Assembly: GCA_964551175.1 (NCBI GenBank)
Contig: CAZKBZ010000024.1
Span: 1 to 34,074, forward strand
Direction: 5' to 3'
Origin: Desulfobulbus_C sp964551175
GTDB taxonomy: Bacteria; Desulfobacterota; Desulfobulbia; Desulfobulbales; Desulfobulbaceae
Length of the DNA stretch: 34,074 nt
Under the pieces are notes generated by a model. The model worked only from the letters and a program-made list of their open reading frames with translations. It was not told where the DNA came from and did no database searches. This document shows, in pieces, positions 7,077 to 15,265 of this stretch (within the stretch, counting starts at the first letter, position 1; each line of letters begins with the position of its first letter). A program made the position numbers and the translations under genes.

Positions 7077-9184
7077 CTGCGTACCTCCTCTGATTGCAGG
7101 ACTACACAACCCATGGGAGCGACGGTGACCTCGCCGGAAACACCTATCAGGTCACCCTGCTCCGGATCCACAAAATCTGACGGTGCTTCCAGGCCGGTAT
7201 CAATAATTTTTTTCCAGACACATTGCAGCCGTGTTACACCCGGGTTTGGGACGATAAAGGTTGCTTTTTCCTCACGGTGTCCGTTGAGCATCACAAAGAA
7301 ATTGGCATTTCCATTGTCTCTCAGGTCACATCCTCTGAGGAAAAATCCAAGGGTATGGCAGTCATCGGACCAGTCCTGTTCGTCCGGTTTCAGTCCCTGC
7401 CAGACGATCTCTTCCATATGCAGTGGTTCGTCCGGTCTGGTGCTGACCTCGAAAAAATCTTTCCTGTGAAAGATGGGATGAGCGCGGCGAAGCCGGATAA
7501 GTTTTTTGAAAAAACGAAGCAACTCCTTGTTTTTTTCTGCCAGCTGCCAGTTGAGCCAGCTGATTTCATTGTCCTGGCACCAGGCATTGTTGTTGCCCTG
7601 CTGGCTGCGACCGAATTCATCGCCCGCCACCAGCATGGGTACGCCCTGGGACAGAAAGAGGATGACAGCCATGGTCCGGCAGCGTCGGCTGCGCAACCGC
7701 AGAATTTTCGGATTATCGCTATCCCCTTCAGTACCGGAATTCCAGCTCAGGTTGTTGTTGTCCCCGTCCCGGTTGTCTTCACCGTTGGCCAGGTTGTGTT
7801 TTTCATTATAACTGACAAGATCAGCCAGGGTAAAGCCGTCATGACTGGTGATGAAGTTGATGGAGTTGCAGGGCCTCCGTCCGTTATGCTGATACAGGTC
7901 TGAACTGCCTGCAATACGGGTTGCCAGGGCCGGAACCCGTCCCCGGTCTCCGCGCATGAAGGAACGCACATCATCCCGGAATCTGCCGTTCCATTCCGCC
8001 CACCGCTGATGGGAAGAAAAACTGCCTACCTGGTACAGACCGGCCGCGTCCCAGGCCTCGGCAATGATTTTTGTATCTGCCAAAATGGGATCTTCAGCAA
8101 TCATTTCCACTACCGGAGGATTGCTCAACACATTGCCGTTCTGGTCCCGTCCCAGAATAGATGCCAGGTCAAAGCGGAAGCCATCCACGTGCATCTCCAT
8201 GACCCACCAGCGCAGGGCATCCATGATCAGGTTGCGGACGACCGGATGATTACAGTTGCAGGTGTTGCCGCAGCCGGAAAAGTTAAGGTAGGCCCGGGTC
8301 CAGGGATCAAGCAGATAGTAGATGGTATTGTCAATGCCCCGGAAGGAAGAGGTGGGGCCGTCCCAGCCCCCCTCTGCCGTATGATTATAGACAATATCCA
8401 GGATGACCTCAATGCCCGCCTGGTGCAGCGTTTTTACCATGTCACGAAATTCATGCAATGGGTGACCGCTGTCACTTGCATAAGCGGACTTGGGTGCAAA
8501 AAAGGTCAGCGGGCTGTAGCCCCAGTAATTTTTTAACTGCTCCCCGGTTTCCGGATTTTTAAAAGTACAGTCGTTTTCATCAAATTCAGTTACCGGCATG
8601 AGTTCAACAGCAGTTATTCCCAGCTCTTTCAGGTAGGGAACTTTTTCACAGACCCCTCTGAATGATCCTGGAAAGCTGCAGTTTGACGACGGATGGATGG
8701 TAAAGCCCCGGACGTGCATCTCGTAGATAATTGTTTCGTGCAGAGGGGTGTTCAGGGGACGATCACCCTGCCAGTTGTAAGAGATGTCCGGGATAAGTCC
8801 GCAGCTTTGTCTGCCCAGGCAGGACCTGTCCTCCCCCCAGCGGGGAGAGCGGATTTCCTTGACGTAGGGATCAATCAGGATCAGGTCACTGTTATAACCG
8901 TGGCCCGAGGTGTTCGGCTCCCAGGGGCCGGAAAGCCGGTATCCATAACGGATATGCAGGGGCAGGCCGCTGACCTGGATATGCCAGATGTCTCCGGTCT
9001 TGTGGAGTTTTGCATCCAGCTCGATTTCAATCCGGTCAGTGGCATCAGGTGTATTCTGCAATTCAAGAACCAGGATGACAGACTCAGCATGCCGGGAAAA
9101 AAGGGCAAAGTTGATGCCAGAGGGAGTAATGGTGGCTCCCAGGGGCAGCGGAGAACCTGAAGCAGTGGGGAAAGAAATTTTCAT
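7073..9184 (-). CDS. glgX: Glycogen debranching enzyme (isoamylase type), GlgX
   Basis: A 703-residue alpha-1,6-glucosidase of family GH13 that removes short branches from glycogen. An N-terminal carbohydrate-binding/isoamylase N domain (about 10-120) precedes the TIM barrel. Conserved barrel regions are DIVYNHT (I), DGFRFDLAS (II, nucleophile Asp), IIAEAWDA (III, acid/base Glu) and ITSHDGFTL (IV, third Asp). The C-terminal beta domain ends the protein. Length matches GlgX/TreX. The ATG at 9184 has only a weak ribosome binding site. The gene is coupled to the GDSL hydrolase that follows. No glgA, glgB or glgP is next to it. Confidence 0.95.
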   Translation of the reverse strand: MKISFPTASGSPLPLGATITPSGINFALFSRHAESVILVLELQNTPDATDRIEIELDAKLHKTGDIWHIQVSGLPLHIRYGYRLSGPWEPNTSGHGYNSDLILIDPYVKEIRSPRWGEDRSCLGRQSCGLIPDISYNWQGDRPLNTPLHETIIYEMHVRGFTIHPSSNCSFPGSFRGVCEKVPYLKELGITAVELMPVTEFDENDCTFKNPETGEQLKNYWGYSPLTFFAPKSAYASDSGHPLHEFRDMVKTLHQAGIEVILDIVYNHTAEGGWDGPTSSFRGIDNTIYYLLDPWTRAYLNFSGCGNTCNCNHPVVRNLIMDALRWWVMEMHVDGFRFDLASILGRDQNGNVLSNPPVVEMIAEDPILADTKIIAEAWDAAGLYQVGSFSSHQRWAEWNGRFRDDVRSFMRGDRGRVPALATRIAGSSDLYQHNGRRPCNSINFITSHDGFTLADLVSYNEKHNLANGEDNRDGDNNNLSWNSGTEGDSDNPKILRLRSRRCRTMAVILFLSQGVPMLVAGDEFGRSQQGNNNAWCQDNEISWLNWQLAEKNKELLRFFKKLIRLRRAHPIFHRKDFFEVSTRPDEPLHMEEIVWQGLKPDEQDWSDDCHTLGFFLRGCDLRDNGNANFFVMLNGHREEKATFIVPNPGVTRLQCVWKKIIDTGLEAPSDFVDPEQGDLIGVSGEVTVAPMGCVVLQSEEVRS

Positions 9185-9185
9185 G

Positions 9186-9215
9186 TTGACTTGCTAATGG
9201 TTATTAATATATATT
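9186..9215 (+). promoter_or_regulatory. Candidate promoter for the Lcl-domain gene
   Basis: TTGACT (9186-9191) and TATATT (9210-9215) are 18 bases apart, about 80 bases upstream of the gene at 9295. It overlaps the start region of the divergent glgX gene, so the two could interfere. Confidence 0.45.
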
Positions 9216-9294
9216 AGAAATAAAGATCGATGGCATCATGCTGTTCTATCTTAACCTTTTTTGCAGAATGTTCAAAATCATTGCGGAGGATTTT

Positions 9295-10245
9295 ATGGGT
9301 CTGTTTGATAAATTGAATTTGAGTGGCAATCCGACCACGGTTGACTGGGAAATGACCCCGGAATACACTTTTGGAACCTTTGAGAGCTGGGGCGGGAAAG
9401 ATCAGGAGAGGGTCCGCAGCGGCAAAGAACGGATTTATTATTTTTTTATTGATGCCTGGGTGGACACACCCAGGCTCTGTCTGATGGAGCGTGGAGTCAA
9501 GCATGCCCGGGTAGTGGCGGAGATCCTGGCTCCCCGGGAAATGATCCAGCGCTGCGTTGAAAGCCATGGCAAGGTGGCCCTGTTTGAGCGAACCCATGCA
9601 ATTGACGAGGAGTTGAAACAATGGCTCCTGGAAAATGTTATTGAATCAGATGATGATTCCCTGGTTATTCCTCTGGAGGATGAAGACAGGTCTGATACCC
9701 TGGGGCCCACCGGTCTGCCCGGCTCGGATGAACCGCTGCCTGCAGACCTGAAAATGGTAGATCTGCCAGACAGTCCCTCGGAACTGGTGGAAGAGGAGGT
9801 GGACGAGCTGATCAAACAGTATAACTTTACCGACCATGAACGCAATCCGGAGGGTGAATTTTCCAATTTTCTTGTTGATAACGGTGACTCTCTGACAGTA
9901 ACCGACAAGGTTACCGGCCTGATGTGGCAGCGGTCGGGTCTTGATATCATGAGTAACCGGATGATGCGCAAAGCAATAGAAAAATTGAATAAAGATGAAT
10001 TCGCCGGCCACAGCGACTGGCGGATGCCGACTTTGGCTGAGGCAATGTCGCTCATGGAGCGGCAGGTGAATGCAAAGGATCAGTACCTGCATCCGGCTTT
10101 TTCTGCTGATCAGCCTTTTATTCTCGTTGACGCTACCCGAAGGCCGGGCGGTCAGTGGTTTGTTGATTTCAAGCATGGTCGAGCATACTGGTCGTCCGGG
10201 ACTATTCCAGGAGGTTTCGGTCGCCTGTGCCGCAAAGAAAAGTGA
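9295..10245 (+). CDS. Lcl/DUF1566 domain protein
   Basis: A 316-residue protein. The ATG at 9295 is chosen for GGAGGA at 9285-9290. The C-terminal 110 or so residues form an Lcl (DUF1566) domain: VTDKVTGLMWQR, then HSDWRMPTLAEAMSL, a central Trp/Phe region, and YWSSG ending with GRLCRK, the common signature of that family. The N-terminal 190 residues are acidic, contain a DEVD-like acidic stretch and match no domain I recognise. There is no signal peptide, unlike many Lcl proteins that are exported. Function is unknown; Lcl domains in other bacteria take part in adhesion and carbohydrate binding, but nothing here shows that. Confidence 0.8.
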   Translation: MGLFDKLNLSGNPTTVDWEMTPEYTFGTFESWGGKDQERVRSGKERIYYFFIDAWVDTPRLCLMERGVKHARVVAEILAPREMIQRCVESHGKVALFERTHAIDEELKQWLLENVIESDDDSLVIPLEDEDRSDTLGPTGLPGSDEPLPADLKMVDLPDSPSELVEEEVDELIKQYNFTDHERNPEGEFSNFLVDNGDSLTVTDKVTGLMWQRSGLDIMSNRMMRKAIEKLNKDEFAGHSDWRMPTLAEAMSLMERQVNAKDQYLHPAFSADQPFILVDATRRPGGQWFVDFKHGRAYWSSGTIPGGFGRLCRKEK

Positions 10246-10264
10246 GTTCGGAAATAAAAATCGG

Positions 10265-10293
10265 TTGATTAGACGATTACCAAATTGTAAAAT
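10265..10293 (+). promoter_or_regulatory. Promoter candidate for the response regulator gene
   Basis: TTGATT (10265-10270) and TAAAAT (10288-10293) are separated by 17 bases. Transcription would begin near 10300, about 40 bases before the GTG start. Confidence 0.5.
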
Positions 10294-10340
10294 TAACCTG
10301 TGGAAATCTGATAATAATCTTGCTCAGGAGTTTGCCTGCT

Positions 10341-10715
10341 GTGAAACGAATACTGGTAGTTGATGATGAGGAGCAGATTCGCACCATGCTTACCCAGATG
10401 CTTGAACACGAGGGATTTGTGGTGGATACCGCAGAAAATGGTGAAGCAGGGATGGATCTGATCAGCAGGCATGCCTATGATCTGATCATCACCGACATGA
10501 TCATGCCGATAAAAGATGGTCTTAAGCTGATCATGGAGCTGGTCCGTGATTATCCGGACCTGCGGATTCTTGCCATTTCCGGAGGAGGCGCCATTAAGGC
10601 TGAGCGTTATCTGACCATGGCCGGTTACTTGGGTGATGATATCGCTACTCTGGAAAAACCGTTTAAACGGGAAACATTGCTGTCACTTGTCAATGAACAG
10701 CTTGGAGTAAGGTGA
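10341..10715 (+). CDS. Single-domain response regulator (CheY-like receiver)
   Basis: A 124-residue receiver domain with no output domain. Acidic pocket residues are Asp8-Asp9, the phospho-acceptor is Asp52 in IITDMIMP, the switch Ser/Thr is in LAISGGG, and the conserved Lys is in LEKPF. The GTG at 10341 is favoured because the protein then starts right at KRILVVDDE and CAGGAG sits at 10325-10330; TTG codons at 10320 and 10332 are alternatives. No histidine kinase is adjacent, so its partner is unknown. A strong bidirectional terminator follows the gene. Confidence 0.93.
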   Translation: MKRILVVDDEEQIRTMLTQMLEHEGFVVDTAENGEAGMDLISRHAYDLIITDMIMPIKDGLKLIMELVRDYPDLRILAISGGGAIKAERYLTMAGYLGDDIATLEKPFKRETLLSLVNEQLGVR

Positions 10716-10739
10716 CTGTTCTCAGGTATCATACTATGG

Positions 10740-10782
10740 ACAATAAAAAAGGCCTGCAGCTTCTGCAGGCCTTTTTTATTGT
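10740..10782. terminator. Strong bidirectional intrinsic terminator
   Basis: A 20-bp perfect inverted repeat (10740-10759 and 10763-10782) with a CTT loop. The core is GGCCTGCAG, flanked by A6 on one side and T6 on the other, so it terminates transcription in both directions. It separates the response regulator gene from the convergent carboxypeptidase gene. Confidence 0.95.
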
Positions 10783-10814
10783 TGTACTTGCTGAAAAGGA
10801 GGGGTTGCCGGTAA

Positions 10815-11852
10815 TCAGTACACCTTGTTGTGTTGAGAAGAACTTTCCGCCCGGGCAAGTTTTGCCAGCTTCATCTTTTCTTTTTTCCTGAAACCGTAGT
10901 CGACCAGTCTCTTGACATCGGTCCACATGGTTTCGCTGCCCATGATGGCCACGATAATAGAATCCTCACCCCGCTCAAATTTTCCCACATAGGTCTGCCG
11001 TGCGGCGTGGGTGTAGCCGGTCTTGCCGCCTACGGCACCCTTTACCCGCCAGAGTGCTTTATTATGGCTGCGCAGGGTTTTGCCGTAGGATGTCTTGATC
11101 TTGGTACGTTTCATGCGCCAGGCAAATTCTTTGTCCCGCATGGCATGACGGAAGATCTGGGCAAGATCCCGGGCTGTAGACTGCTGGCCCTTGGCAGTCA
11201 AGCCGTTTGCAGTACGGCAGATAGTCTTTCTGGCACCCCAGAGTCGGGCTCGCAGGGTCATCATCTTTGCAAAATCACGTTCACTGCCGGCAATTTTTTC
11301 GGCCAGAGCCACACTGGCATCATTTGCCGAGGCCAACAGTACCGCATTGATCAGATCGTCGGCTTTGTATCGTTTTTTAGGATCCAGGTAGATTTTGGAG
11401 CGGGGCATTTTCGAAGCATGACGGGTTACCCGGACCAGCTCATCTTTTTTTAGTGATTTCAAAGCAATCATGCCGGTCAGGACCTTGATGGTGGAAGCGG
11501 GCTGACGGGGAGTGTCCGGGTTCTTGGCAAAGATGGTTTCCCCGGTATCGGCATCAAGGATCATCACGGTTTTTGAGGTGATTTTCTTTTCGATTGCACT
11601 GAGATTGACAGCTTTGGAGCTGGTTTTGTTACGTCGGGAAGATACCCGGGCTTTGACATTGGAGATGTCTCCCCGGTTCCCAAGGGTCACTACGCGGGCA
11701 AGACCATTGTCAACAGATGTGGAAGACCGGCTGTATGACCGGGGTCTGTATTTGGCTGAACTGTCCAGGGTGGGAATCGGAGTTGCCGGTGCCTGCACCG
11801 CAAACACAAAGAATATAAGCAGCTGAAAGATAAAAAAAAGATATCGCTTCAT
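10815..11852 (-). CDS. D-alanyl-D-alanine carboxypeptidase (S11 family, low-molecular-mass PBP)
   Basis: A periplasmic peptidoglycan carboxypeptidase that trims the terminal D-Ala of stem peptides. Residues 1-22 form a signal peptide. The active-site motifs are SxxK at Ser120-Thr-Ile-Lys123, SxN at Ser175-Ala-Asn177, and KTG at 277-279. A basic, Ser-rich segment (about 35-90) lies between the signal peptide and the catalytic domain. The C-terminus ends soon after the catalytic domain without the second domain and amphipathic anchor of DacA/PBP5, so it is a compact form, possibly soluble in the periplasm. A canonical promoter lies upstream and the shared terminator at 10740-10782 ends it. The ribosome binding site is poor. 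Confidence 0.93.
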   Translation of the reverse strand: MKRYLFFIFQLLIFFVFAVQAPATPIPTLDSSAKYRPRSYSRSSTSVDNGLARVVTLGNRGDISNVKARVSSRRNKTSSKAVNLSAIEKKITSKTVMILDADTGETIFAKNPDTPRQPASTIKVLTGMIALKSLKKDELVRVTRHASKMPRSKIYLDPKKRYKADDLINAVLLASANDASVALAEKIAGSERDFAKMMTLRARLWGARKTICRTANGLTAKGQQSTARDLAQIFRHAMRDKEFAWRMKRTKIKTSYGKTLRSHNKALWRVKGAVGGKTGYTHAARQTYVGKFERGEDSIIVAIMGSETMWTDVKRLVDYGFRKKEKMKLAKLARAESSSQHNKVY

Positions 11853-11897
11853 GGAGTTAGTTCATTTTTCTCAGGTTAAATAACAGCTTCTAATATC

Positions 11898-11926
11898 CTA
11901 ATATATGGAGAATGGTGCACTGTCAA
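11898..11926 (-). promoter_or_regulatory. Sigma-70-type promoter of the carboxypeptidase gene
   Basis: On the minus strand, a consensus TTGACA (11926-11921) and TATTAG (11903-11898) are separated by 17 bases, about 46 bases before the start codon. Confidence 0.7.
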
Positions 11927-11990
11927 GCCTTTTGCATGAATTTAAAGGGAATTTTTATGTCTGGTCTGATCTGATTTTACTCGATAGCAA

Positions 11991-12019
11991 TTGACTTTGC
12001 ATCTGTTTGAGGTAATAAT
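11991..12019 (+). promoter_or_regulatory. Promoter candidate for the fadD-fadL operon
   Basis: TTGACT (11991-11996) and AATAAT (12014-12019) are 17 bases apart, giving a start near 12026 and a leader of about 57 bases. It is divergent from the carboxypeptidase promoter about 65 bases away. Confidence 0.5.
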
Positions 12020-12082
12020 TTATTATCTTCGTTGAAAATCTGCCGATCCTCTCTGTTAACGGATAAAGGGGAATACAATTAT

Positions 12083-13855
12083 ATGAATGAGGAGCATGCT
12101 GCAATAACTCAGCAGACTCCAGTTGCGGCTTCCACTGGATCTGATACTGGTAATCTGCCGGTCCCCCTGGAGCAGGCCGCTAACCTGAACGAGTTGCTTG
12201 ACACCAGTTGCCGGCAGTATGCGGATCTGGGAGCTCTAGGCATGGCCCTGGAACAACCCCTGACCTACCAGCAGCTGTATGACCGTGTTCTTCTCCTTGC
12301 AGCCTACCTGCGCAGCTGTGGTGTAGAGTTCGGGGATCGGGTCACTATCCTGGCGGAGAATTCCCATAACTGGGGTACGATCTACCTGGCTGTTGTTCGA
12401 TTGGGAGCAATCTGTGTGCCGATCCTGCCGGATCTTCCTGAAGCAGATGTTCACCATATCCTGGGTGAAATGGAATCTGATTTCATTTTTCTCACCCAGC
12501 GTCAGATTGAAAAAGTATATGACCTGAAACAGGAAATCGGTCATGTGATCACATTGGATGATTACAGTGATGAGTCCGGTATAATCGAGGTAACACCTTT
12601 CTCTCAATTTCTGGCCGAGGCACAGGATGAGTTTTCTATGGCACTGCAGGCTGGTATCCTGGAATTTCCTGAAGTGGATGGAAACCATCTTGCTTCCATC
12701 TTGTATACTTCCGGAACATCAGGTTTTTCAAAGGCTGTGATGCTCAGTCATGCCAACCTCTGCGCAAATGCCTTTTCCGCATCCAATGTCATCGTGCTTC
12801 CCCCCGGGGCCGTTTTTTTATCAGTACTGCCCGTGTCCCATACCTATGAGTTTACTGTCGGTTTTATCATGCCGCTGATCAAGGGGGGCTGTGTACTCTA
12901 TGCCGGTAAAACACCAACCCCCATGGTTCTGCAGAAGCTCTGCGGTCGAGAACGGCCTCATCTTATGCTGGTGGTTCCGCTGATCATGGAGAAGATCTAT
13001 AAAAAACGGGTACTGCCTGCTGTTGAGCAGAGTAAGGTACTCTCCCTGCTCTGCAGGTTCGGTCCCGGGCGCAGACTGGTGTACAAGAAGATTGGGGCAA
13101 AACTGCTGGATTTTTTCGGTGGTCGGCTGGAGGTCATGGGTATCGGCGGTGCTGCCCTGAATCCCGAGGTCGAGGTTTTCTTACGGGAAGCCGGGTTTCC
13201 CTTTCTGGTGGGTTACGGTTTGACGGAATCAGCTCCGCTTATCGCGGGTGGACCGAAAGGTGATACGACCATCAGGCTTGGTTCAGCAGGCAAGCCGGTA
13301 CCTGGTGTGGAAGTACGTATTGACGATCCGGATCCCGGGACTGGTATAGGTGAGATCGTTGCCCGTGGTCCGAATATCATGCAGGGTTACTGGCAGGATC
13401 CGGAGGTGACGGCAGAGACATTTACTGAAGATGGCTGGTTGAAAACAGGTGATCTGGGTTTTGTAGATGAGCTGGGCAATCTGCATGTCAGGGGGCGTTC
13501 AAAATCAGTTATTGTGCTGGCCAACGGAGAGAACGTGTATCCCGAAACCATTGAACATAAGCTCAATACCTATCCCTTCGTGGTTGAGTCGCTGGTTATC
13601 GAGAACAGCAATATGCTGGAAGCCTGGGTGTATCCTGATTATGAGTTTGTGGATGCGCAGACCCTGGGGCAGAGTCGTCAGCAGCGTTATGAGTATATAA
13701 CATCGGAACTCGAGCGGATCAGGAAAGAGGTCAATGCACAGCTTGGTTCCATGTCACGTCTTTCCAGGGTCCTTGAGCGGCGTGAACCGTTTATTAAAAC
13801 AGCCACCCATAAGATTAAACGCTATCTGTACTCAGCTGACAGTATGACTATGTAG
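12083..13855 (+). CDS. Long-chain acyl-CoA synthetase (AMP-forming)
   Basis: A 590-residue adenylate-forming ligase that activates fatty acids to acyl-AMP and then acyl-CoA. The P-loop YTSGTSGFSK (with SKAVMLSH after it), GYGLTESAP, the TGD motif in WLKTGDLG, and the hinge region GRSKSVIVLANGENVYP are present. An N-terminal Ser/Thr-rich tail of about 40 residues precedes the core. The ATG at 12083 is chosen over an in-frame start at 12032 because AAGGGG precedes it. The FadL-type porin gene follows 91 bases later, which fits uptake plus activation of exogenous fatty acids. It could also activate another lipid acid, including substrates for the neighbouring cluster. Confidence 0.92.
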   Translation: MNEEHAAITQQTPVAASTGSDTGNLPVPLEQAANLNELLDTSCRQYADLGALGMALEQPLTYQQLYDRVLLLAAYLRSCGVEFGDRVTILAENSHNWGTIYLAVVRLGAICVPILPDLPEADVHHILGEMESDFIFLTQRQIEKVYDLKQEIGHVITLDDYSDESGIIEVTPFSQFLAEAQDEFSMALQAGILEFPEVDGNHLASILYTSGTSGFSKAVMLSHANLCANAFSASNVIVLPPGAVFLSVLPVSHTYEFTVGFIMPLIKGGCVLYAGKTPTPMVLQKLCGRERPHLMLVVPLIMEKIYKKRVLPAVEQSKVLSLLCRFGPGRRLVYKKIGAKLLDFFGGRLEVMGIGGAALNPEVEVFLREAGFPFLVGYGLTESAPLIAGGPKGDTTIRLGSAGKPVPGVEVRIDDPDPGTGIGEIVARGPNIMQGYWQDPEVTAETFTEDGWLKTGDLGFVDELGNLHVRGRSKSVIVLANGENVYPETIEHKLNTYPFVVESLVIENSNMLEAWVYPDYEFVDAQTLGQSRQQRYEYITSELERIRKEVNAQLGSMSRLSRVLERREPFIKTATHKIKRYLYSADSMTM

Positions 13856-13946
13856 TTTCAAGTGGCAGGTTGCCGGTATATGCCCCGTGCAATCATGGAT
13901 TAAACTTCTAATGGTAATTTTAATGGTAAGACAAGGAGGAAAATTG

Positions 13947-15191
13947 ATGAAAAAGACAATTGCTGTTGCAACTCTGGGGCTGCTGGTTACTGCCGGTACC
14001 GCTTATGGAGCCGCTTACAGGATCCCGGAACAGTCGGTCAATTCAACTGCCAGAGCCGCGGCTTATGTCGCTTATACGCCTGGTGCGGATGCCGCCTTTT
14101 TTAATCCGGCAAACATGTCCTGGTTTGAAGATCGGGCTTACTTTGAAGCGGATCTGACCTATATCGGTTTATCCAGTATCAGCTACAGGGATAACCGTAC
14201 CTCCATGTTTAATGGTGATTCGGAAACGGAATCTTTTTTTGTTCCTACTTTTTTTCTTATCTCTCCGGATTATAACGGATTACGGGTAGGGTTCAGCCTG
14301 GATGCCCCGGCAGGCCTGTCCAAGCAGTGGGATCAGCCGTATCCCAGAACCTTTGCCGAGGAGTTCAGCCTGAAAGTGCTGGAGGCAAATCCCAGCGTAT
14401 CCTATAAAATTGGTGACATGTTCTCGCTTGCTGCCGGTATTCGCGGTATTTACGCCGATGCAACCGTAAAGAGTGCGGGAATAATAAGCCAGGATTATGG
14501 CGGTGTCACGGCCAGCAGGAACATGGATGGTGACACCTGGGAATGGGGGTTTAACCTGGCAGCGACGCTTCGACCGGTGGAGAATCTGAGCCTGGCCGTA
14601 ACCTATCGTTCCAATATTGACCTGGAACTTGACGGTGATGCCACCCTTGCCACTTCGGCATCCTTTGCCGGCAGTCCCCTTTACCAGGGAGATGGCAAGG
14701 TCACTGTACCGTTACCTGCTGTGCTGGCCATTGCCGGTTCCTACACCTTTTTTGACCAGTTGACGGTTGAGCTGGAGTATGATCGTACCTTCTGGTCGGA
14801 ATATGAAACACTTGATTTCATTTATCCTACATCTCTGGGCAATCCATTCCTGACCGGGGCTTTTGATCAGCCTAAACCCAAAGACTGGGAAGACAGTGAT
14901 GCCTGGCGAATCAGTGTAAGTTATGACATGAATGATTTTACCTTTATGGCCGGTTTTGCCCTTGATGAAAACCCGATCCCGGATGCTACTCTCGGGTTTG
15001 ATCTGCCCGATTCCGATGCCAAGATTTATTCCCTGGGACTGCGCTACCGGATCAATGCTGATTTTGACCTGGGCATGGCCTATCTGTTTGATGATAAGGA
15101 CTCCCGCAGTGTCGTTAATGAGATGGCCAATGGGACCTTTGATGATGGCGGTGCACACCTGGTGTCGATCGGGTTGTCTTATAAGTTATAA
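13947..15191 (+). CDS. fadL: Outer-membrane long-chain fatty acid transporter, FadL family
   Basis: A 414-residue outer-membrane beta-barrel. The start at 13947 has AAGGAGGA six bases upstream. Residues 1-22 are a signal peptide (ending YGAA). The mature N-terminus follows the FadL hatch pattern, with the NPA motif in AFFNPANMSWF, and alternating aromatic beta-strands lead to a C-terminal strand ending in SIGLSYKL, close to the usual aromatic-terminated signal. Family members import fatty acids and other hydrophobic compounds. It is cotranscribed with the acyl-CoA synthetase. Confidence 0.93.
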   Translation: MKKTIAVATLGLLVTAGTAYGAAYRIPEQSVNSTARAAAYVAYTPGADAAFFNPANMSWFEDRAYFEADLTYIGLSSISYRDNRTSMFNGDSETESFFVPTFFLISPDYNGLRVGFSLDAPAGLSKQWDQPYPRTFAEEFSLKVLEANPSVSYKIGDMFSLAAGIRGIYADATVKSAGIISQDYGGVTASRNMDGDTWEWGFNLAATLRPVENLSLAVTYRSNIDLELDGDATLATSASFAGSPLYQGDGKVTVPLPAVLAIAGSYTFFDQLTVELEYDRTFWSEYETLDFIYPTSLGNPFLTGAFDQPKPKDWEDSDAWRISVSYDMNDFTFMAGFALDENPIPDATLGFDLPDSDAKIYSLGLRYRINADFDLGMAYLFDDKDSRSVVNEMANGTFDDGGAHLVSIGLSYKL

Positions 15192-15196
15192 AGCAG

Positions 15197-15237
15197 GAAA
15201 AAAGAGAAGGGCGAATGGTACAGGTTCCAATCGCCCT
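15197..15237 (-). terminator. Terminator at the end of the biosynthetic cluster
   Basis: On the minus strand, AGGGCGA pairs with TCGCCCT (15237-15231 and 15214-15208), with a further TGG/CCA pairing inside, and is followed by CTCTTTTTT. It lies 29 bases after the last gene of the minus-strand cluster and just past the convergent fadL gene. Confidence 0.65.
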
Positions 15238-15265
15238 GTGATGTGCCCAGGCAGCGCCCTGTCTG

